The notes below the pieces were generated by a model. It was given only the letters and a program-made list of their open reading frames with translations. It was not told the origin of the DNA and made no database searches. A DNA stretch of 64,000 nucleotides from Pardosa pseudoannulata (taxonomy: Eukaryota; Arthropoda; Arachnida; Araneae; Lycosidae). The position numbers were made by a program, and so were the translations under genes. The stretch spans positions 86,620,426 through 86,684,425 of the forward strand of contig CM063501.1 in assembly GCA_032207245.1 (NCBI GenBank), given 5' to 3'. Of this stretch, positions 36,329 to 48,860 are shown piece after piece. Numbering within the stretch: position 1 is the first letter of the stretch; the number at the start of each line of letters is the position of its first letter.

Positions 36329-36535
36329 TCTAGGTTCATGTCTTCGTCATATGGTTTTTTTAATGCAAGTTAGCTTAAAAAGGGCAAGAATTAATATTTA
36401 TTTATACTAGAACACAAAGTGTCAGCTATAAAAAACAGTTTGTAATGTATAGTGTGCACAGTCTAACGAATATGCTGAAATATCTGGAAAAAAAGTTTAA
36501 ATTCCGTACGAAGTGTATATTCAATGTAAATTTTA

Positions 36536-37799
36536 GGTTGGAGAAAAGAAATCCTTTATTTTTTCGTGAAATTAATGACTTTACTTAAAATGTTTCGGAT
36601 TGTCCAATTTGGGTCAAATATGCACGTTTTGTTGTATAATTTGTTGCCATTTTAAAGGTAGCTTCATAATGCCTCTCTCATAGAAGTCTTGGTCCTTATT
36701 GGCGAAGAACTCTAGTTATTGATTTTCACAATCTTCTCTTGCTCCCAATTTCTTATCACTCAGGAAGTTTTGCAATGCGAGAAAAAGGTGGTAATCGCTT
36801 GGTGCCAGGTCCGAACTATATGGTGAATGCATTAAAACTTCCCAACCAAGCTCTCTGAATTTCTGGCGAGTTACTACAGACGTTTGTGGCCTGGAGTTGT
36901 TTTGATGGAACGCAACACCTCTTCTGTTGGCCAATTCTGGCCGTTTCTGGTCAATCTGGTCTTCAAACAGTCCAGTTGTGGACAGTCGAGATCTGAATTT
37001 AGTGTTTGGCCATACGGAAGCAACTCATAACTAATTAACTTCCAGTCCCACCAAATACACAGTAGAACCTTCCTGGCCGTTAGTCCTGGTTTGGCCATCG
37101 TTTGAGTTGCTTCACCGCGCTTTGACCACGATCGTTTTCGGACAATATTGAACCATTTCTTATCCCCAGTCACCATCCGTTTAAGAAGTGGGTCAATTTC
37201 ATTCCGTTTGGCCAAGGCTTCGCAGACGGAAATTCTATGCATCTTGTTTTTTGGTTTTAATTGGTGTGGCATCCAAACATCGAGCTCCTTTTTGAATTCA
37301 ACTTTGCGCAAATGGTTTAAAACTGTTTTATGGTCGATCTTTAGCTCCTGGGCGATGCTACGACTACTAACAGGGCGGTCAACTTTGATTATTTCTATGA
37401 TTTTATTGACATTTTCGACGACTGGCCTGCCTGTGCGAGATGCATCTTTAACAAAATATCTGAACGGAATCGACGAAACCAAAATTGCACGTAATTAGCT
37501 GTTACAGTATCGGCACCATAAACACCATTCACAATTTCAGCCGCCTGGCTTGCATTTTCGCCTTTATCAAAGAAAAACTGTAAAATGTACCGAATTTTCT
37601 CTTTGTTGACTTCCATTTTTAACACCCTGTAACTCACAATTGAATGGACCAAACAAAAAACAGTAAAAGAATTTTTTTAGTGTGAAATGTCACCTTGACA
37701 ATGAGCATAAATTTGAAATTGTTTGATCGATACTTTACGAGATATCGATCACTACAGCCATCTACCGAAAAAAATAATGGATTTCTTTTTTCCCCATCC
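36536..37799 (-). mobile_element. mariner element, 1264 bp, complete termini
   Basis: Terminal repeats ggttggagaaaagaaatcct and, inverted, ggatggggaaaaaagaaatc are flanked by TA (36534-36535; 37800-37801). It encodes a minus-strand transposase of the mariner group whose N-terminus begins MEVNKEKIRY. Confidence 0.9.
36585..37616 (-). pseudogene. mariner transposase, frameshifted
   Basis: Start at 37616. The N-terminal frame runs to about 37440 (ASQAAEIVNGVYG, VQFWFRRFRS). A shift then leads to DASRTGRPVVENVNKI, VDVW-type VWMPHQLKPK, first catalytic aspartate in RMVTGDKKW, and RKVLLCIWWDWK. A further shift leads to FHQNNSRPQT, where the second catalytic aspartate (normally HQDN) is asparagine, and HSPYSSDLAPSDYHLF, where the third is kept. 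A TAA follows at ENQ*; the same frame then resumes LEFFANKDQDF to the natural stop at 36585. Inactive through at least two frameshifts, a stop and the D to N change. Confidence 0.9.
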
Positions 37800-37801
37800 T
37801 A

Positions 37802-38393
37802 ATAATTTCATTCGCTTTACTTATGTTTTGTTTAAAATATGGCTAAAGTAATGGTACCATAATATGCAAAAATATTTACAGTTTACTATATAGAAAATTA
37901 AAATAACTGAACAGTTTGAATACTTAATTATCTCGAGAATCCTTAATAGGTAATGAAAATATTTGACAAAATATTGGATATGATTTTAAGCTAATTATAA
38001 AAAATATATATAAAAGAATCAAAATTCGAAAAGCATTTAATTTCCCGTGACGGGTATGATGGAATTCAACTTTAGTATTTTCGAAGGAAATGCTTTTAAT
38101 TAAAACATTTGTGTTTGAGGATAAACCTGTCAAAAATTTAATATCTTCCTCTTGAATGGGAGGTTTAGGAGGCGTGTTGAAAATGTACCTTCTGATTAAT
38201 GAATCTTTTATTCATGCATTTGAAATGAAGTTTGTTTATTTGTTTCAAATATGTGAAATGTTCTTATTCTAAAATGAATTCTGTCTGTGACGAGGCTTTG
38301 TATTTTAATAAATATTTCCGTCCGGTAATTTTCAAAACGTATTATAGAATGTGTTAACGATGCAAAGTGCTAAATTAAAATATAATATTTTGT
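37802..38393. other. AT-rich DNA, nothing recognised
   Basis: No motif found. At the right edge, TTAA (38394-38397) followed by ccctagaactcccattagag resembles a piggyBac-type terminus, without a partner end. Confidence 0.35.
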
Positions 38394-38464
38394 TTAACCC
38401 TAGAACTCCCATTAGAGTTATTTAGACTACCAGCAGTACATTTTGTTTTATAAAATCCAGTAAG

Positions 38465-38540
<76 letters not shown>
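38465..38540. repeat. (TA)n microsatellite, interrupted
   Basis: Two TA blocks separated by aatatatatttcat. Confidence 0.95.
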
Positions 38541-38543
<3 letters not shown>

Positions 38544-38621
38544 GAGACTGACTTCTCGATGGGTGCTTGCAGTCATGGCCATAAAAATGATACCGTTTCA
38601 GCTAAAGACCTTTATTAAGAT

Positions 38622-38654
38622 ATGATGAAGTGGGACGGGTTCCCACTTCATCAT
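38622..38654. repeat. Perfect 14-bp hairpin
   Basis: atgatgaagtggga, loop cgggt, tcccacttcatcat. One of the strongest short hairpins in the window. Confidence 0.9.
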
Positions 38655-38864
38655 AGGGACAGGACAAACTGAAGGGTCAGCCAGAATGAAGTTCCATGTA
38701 CAATACACGTAACACCTTGGTCAACATCTGTGGGAAAATATCTCTAGAAAAATCTGTCTCCGCTAGCGTGTTTCTCCTTTTTATTTGGAAAATTTTTTCC
38801 TAAATTGTCCGCTGGGGCCATGTAGGTTTATAATTGGACAGGCCCCTTCTCTGAAGGCATAACC

Positions 38865-38968
38865 TGTAGCCCCAGTGGTCAATTTAGGTTAAGGGTAAAA
38901 AAGGGGAATGGAAAATGACGCGGGAATTTTTTACCCTTGATTTAAGTTTTGAAAAACCCCTGAGAATT

Positions 38969-39033
<65 letters not shown>

Positions 39034-39457
39034 CTTTTAATCTTTTTCCCAACCTCTAAATGCCTTAATCAAAGGAGTGTCTTCGACTTAAAATTCTTTT
39101 GATACATTTCCCAAAAATTTCTATCCTATAGATGTAAATTTTCTGTCTATTCAATACGTTTTCCAACTGACCCCAGCACATGGCTCCGCTTTAATTCGCT
39201 GAGTATATTTCTCGTCCCTTGGGAAAATTCTTCCTGTCTTTGCTCATAAGTGCATCTCTGTTCGAGCAGAGTGATTTTTGTGTTTCTCTTGTCTGTCGTT
39301 GACTAGTAAAGATGTTCGTTTTAGCAGCTTTAAAATAAAGTTTTAATTAAACTTGTGCCGGTGTCTTTTAATGGCCCGACTGCATCGTTATTATTGTTAG
39401 CTGACCAGGCTTCTTCTTGCTCAGTAGCCCGGGCAAGTAAAAACAATAGGGGCTACA
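38865..39457. mobile_element. Probable solo LTR, 593 bp
   Basis: The segment begins tgtagcccc and ends ggggctaca, a perfect 9-bp inverted pair with the tg...ca of LTRs. It contains an aataaag signal at about 39340 and an embedded (TA)n tract (38974-39030). No flanking target duplication is clear (taacc versus taatt). Sequence at about 39575-39720 is a diverged relative of its central part, so a second decayed copy may adjoin. Confidence 0.5.
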
Positions 39458-39574
39458 TAATTATAGTTACCAGAGGAAATAATTTATTACACACACATAT
39501 ATAAACTCATATGTGATAACATTATAATCCCTAAAATAGATAATCAAAATTCTTCCTTTTTGCTTTCTCGTTTT

Positions 39575-39720
39575 TTATCACCTAATTTCCCAGTCGTAAA
39601 ATGCCAGGTAAAGGAGTGTTCTCCAATTTGTGTTAACCTTCTCTCAAAACTCCCGTTCCTGGAATAAATGCTAATTTTCTGTCCACTCTCCACATTTTCC
39701 CGCCCATTAAAACGGTATCT
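39575..39720. repeat. Diverged copy of the LTR centre
   Basis: aaatgcc, aaaggagtgt and taattttctgtccactctcc align in order with 39055-39155 (aaatgcc, aaaggagtgt, taaattttctgtctattcaa). Confidence 0.4.
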
Positions 39721-40086
39721 CTTTTCAAAAAATAGATTGCTCTAGGTGCGGTTTCCGATTGACTTAAAAGATCAAGGTTTAATCCTGCTTCCCAAAAAGT
39801 GCTGAACAATCTAAAGTTGCATGGGAACAAAAGGTTCACTTTGCAGTTCGACATCGGTAAAAGATATTCGTATATTCACTGGCATTCTATGAAGAACAGG
39901 TGCAATGTACAGATGATTGGTTAGATGGATGCTTTTCGATCCTAAATAAACATAAAGTGAACTTGTTTTTCTGTTGACTTCAAAACTGCAGATTAAGGTC
40001 TAGGAGTTGTTTTTGCCAAGCGAGCTGGGGCAAACTCCCGTATCTTCGGTGACACAGAAGTATTTTCATTGGCTACATACACACAC

Positions 40087-40089
<3 letters not shown>

Positions 40090-40128
<39 letters not shown>

Positions 40129-40187
40129 CATATACACACATATATATATATTTATATTTATATATACGAATATATATATATATACAC
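40090..40187. repeat. (TA)n/(CA)n compound microsatellite
   Basis: TA tract, tacacaca interruptions and a second TA tract. Its last 8 bp are one copy of the target duplication of the element at 40188. Confidence 0.9.
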
Positions 40188-41396
40188 CAGTGGCGTGCGG
40201 TCCATATGTGCAAGGTGTGCACTGCACACCCTGGCAAAATTATGAGGGACAATAATTTTCTGCACTTATGTCTACCTATCTTTATATGGTATATAATAAA
40301 TATTATTTATAATATATTAAAATATGTTGATTTGCTTGCTTGTATTCCCGCAGTGCGTGCGGTACTAGGGGCTGCACCACGTAGCTCTCAAACGAACATA
40401 GGAAGTTCTGATGTGTACGCACTGCGCACTAAATTGAAAATCGAGTATTATATGTATAGGCTACAGGAGAAGCACAGCATACTATAGCATTGAGGCAAGT
40501 GCAGCTATTTTTCCTGTACTTGTCATTCAGAATCATTCGAAGGTACGGTTTATTAAGCGTTGTATTAGAGCGGGGACTTACGTGCTGAAGCGCTTTTGGT
40601 TTTTTAACTGATTAACTGGCCATACGATTTTGCAGACGGTTAATGTTTAAATTTATATATTCTAAGATTTTGTTTTCATGGAAATATAAAAGTATTTCAT
40701 CAATATAAAGGGAAATGTTTTAGTGTGGTAAAGTAATTTCGATCATGTATTACATTTATTGAAATAATTCGCTGAAAAACAATGTTGTTTTGATAGACAA
40801 AAAAGAAAGGAATTTTAACAAAACAGTCCAAATTTTACCATTCATTTTGTCTTATAGACAGTATACAAGTTATATCTGTAACACCATATCCCTGGTTTTG
40901 TTTTTAAAAATTGTCAAGATGTTTTTTCGCAGAATATATGATTTCCAAATGTTAAAAACATTTAATAAATATTATTTAATCCACTGACCGAACAAGAAAC
41001 AGTTCGTTCTATTGTGTCAGCGTGCAGTGAAATCCTCTGCACGTGGAATAAACGTTCAGTTCGTCAGCACCAATGAGTATCCGGATGAGGCACCGCAGCG
41101 GCGGGCGCCATGTGGTGGTACATTTGCTGAACATGTAAGTTTTTCGTGGAAGCCCGAAGCGTTGCTTTTTCGACGCCGATATGACACCATACAACAAAAG
41201 ACATGATTTTTGCTTCAGTGCTAGTAGAATTCTCATAAGTTTAGCTGTTTTTATAGTTATAACTCGACTACTCGTAGGTAAATATTTTATTTATTGCAAT
41301 CTTTAAATTTATATTCATAATAAATAACCCGTTTTAGAATGGAGAACTCAGCATACTCTCTGCACACCCTGCATGAAAACCTACCGCACGCCACTG
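40188..41396. mobile_element. hAT-type element, 1209 bp, non-autonomous
   Basis: A perfect 8-bp target duplication, atatacac (40180-40187 and 41397-41404). The 14-bp ends cagtggcgtgcggt match perfectly when inverted. Subterminal gtgtgcactgcacaccctg (about 40220) and, inverted, gcagggtgtgcag (about 41363) also pair. Because the target is a TA/CA repeat the duplication alone could be chance, but the terminal repeats make the boundary firm. No transposase motif was found in either strand. Confidence 0.85.
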
Positions 41397-41435
41397 ATAT
41401 ACACACACATATATATATGCATGCAGCATGCACAT

Positions 41436-41468
<33 letters not shown>

Positions 41469-41512
41469 TATATACATACATACATACATACACAGACATA
41501 TATATATATATA
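41397..41512. repeat. Compound (TA)/(CATA) microsatellite
   Basis: Alternating acatatata and (cata)n blocks. Confidence 0.9.
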
Positions 41513-41532
41513 TCCGTTCTATATTGGCATAA

Positions 41533-41604
41533 AAAAGTAGGTCCCGATCTCATTAGACTTTTTGCAACAAAAATATAGACCTAACGCCTCAAACCAAACA
41601 ACCA
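41533..41604 (+). repeat. SINE family 1 tail fragment
   Basis: agtaggtcccgatctcatta, tttgcaac and tatagacctaacg...caaaccaaac. The head is replaced by the preceding microsatellite. Confidence 0.6.
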
Positions 41605-41605
41605 A

Positions 41606-42632
41606 AGGATATTTTAGATATATGATTTACATTTTTTTTGTTTGCTTAAGATTCTAATGTTACTATAGAAATTAAATTACTAGAAATATCTAAATTAAAT
41701 TATTTTTTTTAAATCTAGAATGTTACTAAAGACTTTATTATTCTAAAAGAGCGAAATACTCTATTTTAAGATGAATCGGAAAAAGGCTGTTAATAATAAA
41801 GATTTTAAGCCTCAAAGGATACCACTCCCTTAATTTTCATTAATGACAAAACAAATTCTTTCTTCAATAAATTTGTCAAGTTACTTAATTGGTTCACGCA
41901 AAAATAAATGCAAAGGAATTGCAAACAAACCCAATTAACAATATAAATTTACAGCTTATTTTGGAGACTAGAGTTAAATTTGTAATTGCAGAAACTGGAA
42001 ATTTTGAAAAAGCAAATCTATTTAAGAACTTAACTAACATGTTCTTTTGAATTTAATTACTTTAGTTTCCCAAACTGGGGCGAAAAATTGAATTTTCGTC
42101 TTTCGTTAGTGATGTACTCTTTAAAACCCCACAATTAAAAAGTGTTTAAAGGCATGCTTGTTTATTTAGTTAAACGCTTAAGAATTTTAACTTTTGACGA
42201 CTGTAAATGCTTTTTCTCTGTATGAGAAAGTAAATATTCTAATTGAGCAAAGGGACTCTATTTAATATCTAATTATATTGCGTCTGTTTATTATCTCTCT
42301 ACACAAAATGTGACTATACTATCTGTTCGTTATGAATTCCAGAAATGGCTGGACTGATCTGTATGAAATTCTGCACGGTGATTTAGATATATTTAAGACG
42401 TATTTAGGCAGGTCTAATTGCTAGGACGGCAATGTCATGATGCAGATAGAACGCATCTTTGCCCTACATCAGCCTATCGATATTGTATTGTATATTTTTT
42501 TCTTTCATCCAATAAAGGACTAAATTGAAAATATTTTGGGATTTAACTGAATAGATGTTATTTATAAATGTTATCTATAAAGCTTATAAATTGAAAAAAT
42601 ATGAAAAGAATTTGCATTACTTTTGAGGATAT
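41606..42632. other. AT-rich DNA, nothing firm
   Basis: A stretch at about 42345-42400 (aaatggctggactgatctgt, atgaaattctgcacggtg) resembles wording seen in dispersed arthropod repeats, but no boundary could be set. Confidence 0.35.
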
Positions 42633-43303
42633 AAGAGCAATGGGCTCTAGCAATCAAAATATATATTGATATAAAAGAGCAACTCTAGCAATCAAAATAT
42701 ATATCAGTGATATAAAAGAGCAATGGGCTCTAGCAATCAAAATATATATCAGTGATATAAAAGAGCAATGGGCTCTAGCAATCAAAATATATATCAGTGA
42801 TATAAAAGAGCAATGGACTCTAGCAATCAAAATATATATGTAATATAAAAGAGCAATGGGCTCTAGCAATCAAAATATATATCAGTGATATAAAAGAGCA
42901 ATGGGCTCTAGCAATCAAAATATATATCAGTGATATAAAAGAGCAATGGGCTCTAGCAATCAAAATATATATCAGTGATATAAAAGAGCAATGGGCTCTA
43001 GCAATCAAAATATATATGTAATATAAAAGAGCAATGGGCTCTAGCAATCAAAATATATATCAGTGATATAAAAGAGCAATGGGCTCTAGCAATCAAAATA
43101 TATATGTAATATAAAAGAGCAATGGGCTCTAGCAATCAAAATATATATGTAATATAAAAGAGCAATGGGCTCTAGCAATCAAAATATATATCAGTGATAT
43201 AAAAGAGCAATGGGCTCTAGCAATCAAAATATATATCAGTGATATAAAAGAGCAATGGGCTCTAGCAATCAAAATATATATCAGTGATATAAAAGAGCAA
43301 TGG
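42633..43303. repeat. Minisatellite, 43/45-bp units, ~15 copies
   Basis: Unit core aaaagagcaatgggctctag followed by caatcaaaatatatat and then either cagtgat (45-bp form) or gtaat (43-bp form). Fifteen ctctagcaatc words are present. The core includes a short inverted motif, gagc...gctc. Minus-strand open frames of 71-75 codons arise only because the 45-bp form is divisible by three; the 43-bp form breaks them. Confidence 0.95.
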
Positions 43304-43629
43304 GCGTTCTCATGGGAGACGGGGACAACGGTTCGGACTGCCTACGGGGTCCGAACGCTCACACACTGGTTACAGTACAAAAAGGGAAGAAAGGGCGCAC
43401 TGGACACAACCATTGGACGTATGGGGTGGGGGAACGTTGACCGAATGTACCTAATAATAATTATGCTTGAAGAATAATTAATAATTTTCATCAAAATGAC
43501 GTTATAAATAAATAGCTAAACAATTTATTAAGGTTATTTTTATTTGGGGTTATATGGGAGAAAAATCAAATTTCTGATATTTTTATGTAAACTAATTTGA
43601 AACTCGTATATTTCAAAGATAAAAATCAG
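43304..43629. other. Short GC-richer patch, then AT-rich DNA
   Basis: 43310-43440 holds gttcggactgcctacggggt and ccgaac, which pair as a hairpin. Not recognised. Confidence 0.4.
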
Positions 43630-43880
43630 TTGTTGTTGTTGTTTCTCATACCTCTTGGACAAACCAAGCACGATTGAGCCTTCAGGCTACTCGTATTAAG
43701 GCCAAGGTGTGCACTTTCGTTTTAATGAGCACCATTAAGGTGAAAGAATGACTTTGCTCAAGTAGGTCCTCATAATTTTGAAGGAGGGACCAAGCAGAAG
43801 ACCCAAAGCTTGTCCTGTCATCCCCCAAAGGTATTGATTGAGAACTTGGAGCATATTGTGACCACGAACAAGTAAATAAT
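43630..43880 (-). repeat. SINE family 2, 5'-truncated
   Basis: Minus-strand order: aagttctcaat, gtcttctgcttggtccctcc, aaaattatgaggacctactt, cttggtttgtccaagagg, ending in (caa)n. It matches 62650-63175 and 3745-3890. The tRNA-like head is missing. Confidence 0.65.
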
Positions 43881-43986
43881 TAGTAGTAGTACTAATATCT
43901 GTTGTTCAAAAGGTAAAAAAAAAAAAAAAAACATCGAAAATCGAAAAATCCTTCATATGCCTTGAAGAAGCAAAAAACAAATAATT

Positions 43987-44014
43987 TTAACCGGTGGTTT
44001 CACTACGAAACCAC
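43987..44014. mobile_element. Probable TTAA-element end with hairpin
   Basis: TTAA, ccg, then the perfect hairpin gtggtttc/gaaaccac with a 5-bp loop. The hairpin resembles that behind the TTAA at 10653. No opposite end was found. Confidence 0.35.
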
Positions 44015-44289
44015 TCTTCTTTAACTCTTTTCCTATACATCCCATATGATACACATATCAAATGCTTTATGGATTTATAAAGGACACGTGATATACAATG
44101 AATCATATTTTAAAGTGTTAAATAATATGGTGGGGCATCTGACATTTATTAACATTTATTATATTTTTCAATTAGATGTATGAAATTTAAGGATGCTATA
44201 TATTACTGTCGAGACCCATCATAGGTGACTTCTGCTTCTTAATGATGCCAGAGAGGGGAATTTATGGTAACAAATCACTGGCGACTTCT

Positions 44290-45850
44290 GGCGACAAATC
44301 CCTCTACTTCCTTGTTCTATAAATTCTCAAAGTTCCAAAACACCTGAGGCTTCTCAAACTACTAAAACTGTATCCCCTACTTCTAATAATTTACAAAATT
44401 AAACACGTTCAGCAAAATCTACGAGGGCTGCCCCAAATCAACTTTTAGACAATCTTCGACTCAGTCTAATTTTAAGAAGCAAACGCAAACTTAAACGACT
44501 CAAAATAAGCAATCTAATAACAAATCGCAGAATTCAAATAATACTCAACAGAATGTCAACTCCTTTTCGGAAATAACATAATAATTTATGAAAGATTTTA
44601 ATATTGCAAATATTTTAGATTCATTAAAGCAAATTTCACAAATTATCAAAGATAACGAAGATCCTATTCAAAGACTCCGACAGATTTTTGAAGTAGTTGC
44701 ACCCTATTTTGACTCTCAAAATGGTGGACAAATAAAATTATAAATTAAATTATCAGAATATTGTGTATTGGAATGCAAACGGCCTTCCGATTAAAATTTG
44801 GAGCTTCCCTATTGAGTCTTTGGACATTGATATCGTGATGGTCCAAGAAACTGAATTCTTTCAAAATTATATAACATCATCAACTATTCCCTTTATCAAG
44901 CCGAGTGCTGGCCGAATGGTTAGGGTGCTGACTTTCGGTAGTGTTAGTGGGTTTGAATCTCACTGTGACATGGATGTTCATAGCCATTCGGAATCGGCTT
45001 TAAGTAGTAGGTTCCGGTCTCATTAGCCCTCTTGTTGCAAAAAAGTAGACCATAACATTCCAAACCCTTTATTGGAAGGATCGTTCCGTTTTCCACGTCG
45101 ACTCTCCGTTATGATTTTGCCTGATAGTAATACAAAAATCCTTATCGCTTCTGCTTATGGTTGACAGCGTTTTTCCTTTCCTCTTGATGATTTTAGTAAA
45201 ATTTTTGCATTTAATGGATCTTACATTACTGTTGCTGATTTAAATGCACGCCACATTGGAACTGTAAAACTAACAATAAATTCGGAAAAGAGCTTTTAAA
45301 TATTGCCAAAAACAGACCTCATATTACCCTTTATCATCCCAATTCACCAACTCATTACTCTTTTTCAGCCATCTCTCTATTTTAGACTCCGCTCTAATCA
45401 AAAATGTTCCTTACAAAATTTCTATCGAAACGCTGTATCCCTTCGACTCAGACCATACGCTAGTTTTGCTGTCTGTGAATTTGCAGAAGGCTATTAAAAC
45501 TTTCGAACTGATTATCTACACTGATTGGCAAATGTTCCAAGCAACTCTTGCCGGCTCTAAATGATTTTTTTCCAGTCATTATATCCACTTCTGATATTAA
45601 AAGTGCTCTTACTGAATTAACTAATTGTATTTAGATTGTATTAAATGCAACCTCACATAAAATCAATAAACCCAAAATACACAAACTCCCAACTCGTATT
45701 AAAAATTTAATGACTAAACGAAATTCTTCAAGCAAGCTTTTCAAGTTTTCTGAGCCACCATGCTCCCCTACAGTTAATAATAGTTTAATTCACCTTAATT
45801 ACTTTTTAATCTTCACTTATAACCGCCGCATCTATTACTTTTATATATTA
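44290..45850 (+). pseudogene. LINE remnant (jockey/CR1-like), gag tail and endonuclease
   Basis: 44580-44740 reads ILDSLKQISQIIKDNEDPIQ and resembles the end of a LINE ORF1 (gag) product. The endonuclease of ORF2 follows: NIVYWNANGL (44757) and VMVQETEF with the catalytic glutamate; after the SINE insertion, VADLNAR (45231) and FDSDHTLVLLSV with the catalytic SDH (about 45445). These are the landmarks of apurinic-type LINE endonucleases. Reverse transcriptase is absent. Spacing shows frameshifts beyond the SINE insertion. Dead and truncated. Confidence 0.8.
44897..45064 (+). repeat. SINE family 1 inserted in the LINE
   Basis: Full head (ggccgaatggttagggtgct; gtgggtttgaatctcac) and body. Flanked by the 8-bp repeat ccctttat (44889-44896 and 45065-45072), a likely target duplication. 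Both flanks are LINE endonuclease sequence. Confidence 0.85.
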
Positions 45851-45931
45851 AGGTTATCTTCTAAAATTTTTTTATGATCCTACGAATAAATACATATATT
45901 TTTCTTTATACTCTTGAGTCATCCATCTTAA

Positions 45932-46485
45932 CACACTGTGTGCGGGTACATTTCGCAGCGGAATTGTACCGGTAGCGGGAGTTTTGCTCGTAAATTTAGT
46001 TATTCAGTTAAATCTCAATAAATCGAAAATTATTTATTTTTTTAACCAACTTTTCGTATTTTATATTGAAATATATAAACAAATATATAAATAGAAATAT
46101 ATAAATAACAACCATACTATTTTTGTAAAAAAAAATATATTTTTTAGTGGATAAATTTGTGATAGTATCGTAAATATGAAAAATCAAATAGAAATAGTAG
46201 TATACAGTTTTAATTTTTTTTAATTATGTTATATATAAACATTTTTACATTATAAAAAATGATAAGAGCAATCATAAATCTAATAATGTAAAACTAGTTT
46301 TTGTCTAAATTTTTCCAAGATCTGTGTAGTAGACAAGAACATTCTGCTTCGTTTTCCTGTATATACTGTTATTTTTGTACCCACAAACAAACCATGTTGT
46401 TACACTAACCCGTACTAGTACGTGATCCGCGCTCAAAGTATAAATCATCAGAAAACGTACTACTACGCTTCCCGCATACAATGTG
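45932..46485. mobile_element. TTAA-flanked element, family D copy 1
   Basis: TTAA at 45928-45931 and 46486-46489. The ends cacactgtgtgcggg and, inverted, cacattgtatgcggg are terminal repeats. Carries cgtactagtacg at 46411-46422. Over its length it is related to 46568-47631. No transposase motif. Confidence 0.8.
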
Positions 46486-46567
46486 TTAACCAACTGCTTT
46501 AATTTTTGCTTTTATCTTTTGAATTTATATAGAAGCATAACTAGATATCGATTTTCACTTACGTTAA

Positions 46568-47631
<1,064 letters not shown>

Positions 47632-47880
47632 TTAAATTGTTTATCATTTCCCCTTAAGGATTAGTAAATTAACTTTTTTCCGACTTCATTTTTAAATTTG
47701 CATTCATTTTAAGACTGCATTTGCAACTACTGCTATCTACCCTCATGATCACTTCTTTGATGGTATTATTTTTTCCTTACAATACACGAGATTCGATCTT
47801 TTAGCCTGCTTCCCAGTAGTATCGTACTAACTATGTAAGGGTAAATGTGTGAGACTGTTATACAGTCGCTTCTGATTATA

Positions 47881-48655
47881 CAGTGGACTCCACTTAATGT
47901 GATCAGTTTGGGACACCGCGATTTTGATAACAATAACCGATTGATAACAATAAACGATATGCAAAATTAGATAAATTTACTCTCCTCCCTTTAATTCACA
48001 CGTACTAAATTTCAAAACAAAATGAAAAAAACACACCTTATATTTATGTACTGTAAATTATCCTTTAAAACATAAGAATTGTATACATAATTAAAAAATT
48101 TGATCGGTTGTTGACTGTCTACAATTTTTACTAAGAAGCTCATTGATAAATTGTTCGCAATCATTATCAACTTGTCATAACGATTTAAAATTTCGATTTT
48201 TTTTTTGTTTTAACGTTAAATTATTTCTCTTTCTGGCTTTTTATCGACAAGCTGCACGTAAGCGAGCAAGGCGTAAAATGTGCATACGCTCCTTCTCAGT
48301 TCCGATAAGAATGTGTTGCCATCTGCTTATTTAACCTTTGATCACCAGCAGGGTGTGTATATTTCTGAAAAATTCCAGAACGTGTAAACCCACTCCTTTG
48401 TTCATTCCTCTTTTCCTTAGGTAGAAGTGGAGAGTTCTCGGAAATGCGAAAAGAACGGGTTCCTTCTTAATATATTGTGGATATTCCTTTGCCAGTTAAA
48501 ATGAGGTTCTAAAACGGATCCCATTAACTGATGTAACGATCCCATAAAGCGATATTTTTACATACAAATGAATAGAGAAAATCGGGACCAAGTGATTTCG
48601 ATAACAATAAGCGATTGATAACGTGAACCGCGATCACATTAAGCGGAGTCTACTG
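47881..48655. mobile_element. Pogo/Tigger-like element, 775 bp, non-autonomous
   Basis: Ends cagtggactccacttaatgt and, inverted, cagtagactccgcttaatgt continue into gatc, flanked by TA (47879-47880; 48656-48657). Inner repeats gataacaataa...cgattgataac recur on both sides. Ends of this type are known from Tigger elements (family knowledge). The interior has one 63-codon frame, rich in arginine, without a recognisable domain. Confidence 0.75.
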
Positions 48656-48680
48656 TATCAACCTTTGTAACATCCAATGT

Positions 48681-48860
48681 GCCGAACGATGGCCGATTGG
48701 TTAGGGTGCTGGCCTTCGGTACCGGAGTTCGTGGGTTCAAATCCCACAGTGGCATGGATGTTCGTAGCCGTTCGGAATCGGCTCTAAACTGTAGGTCCCG
48801 GTCTCATTAGCCCTCGTGTTGCAAAAAGTAGACCGTAGCACTCCAAACCAAACCAAACCA
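48681..48860 (+). repeat. SINE family 1, best-preserved copy with 12-bp TSD
   Basis: Target duplication aacatccaatgt at 48669-48680 and 48861-48872. The 180-bp SINE has an A box (tggccgattgg), a B box (ggttcaaatcc), the body word gttcgtagccgttcggaatc, ggtctcattagccctcgtgt, and a (ccaaa)n 3' tail. This copy defines family length and ends. Confidence 0.95.

Noticed and set aside
37148..37498. 116-codon plus-strand frame
   Set aside because: Antisense shadow of the minus-strand mariner transposase.
42654..43047. Repetitive 71-75-codon frames that look like a 15-residue protein repeat
   Set aside because: The minisatellite has 45-bp units, which keep frame, but the 43-bp units break it; no start, promoter or conservation signal.
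42633..43303. CRISPR-like array
   Set aside because: Units are contiguous near-identical repeats without unique spacers, and the DNA is eukaryotic in character.
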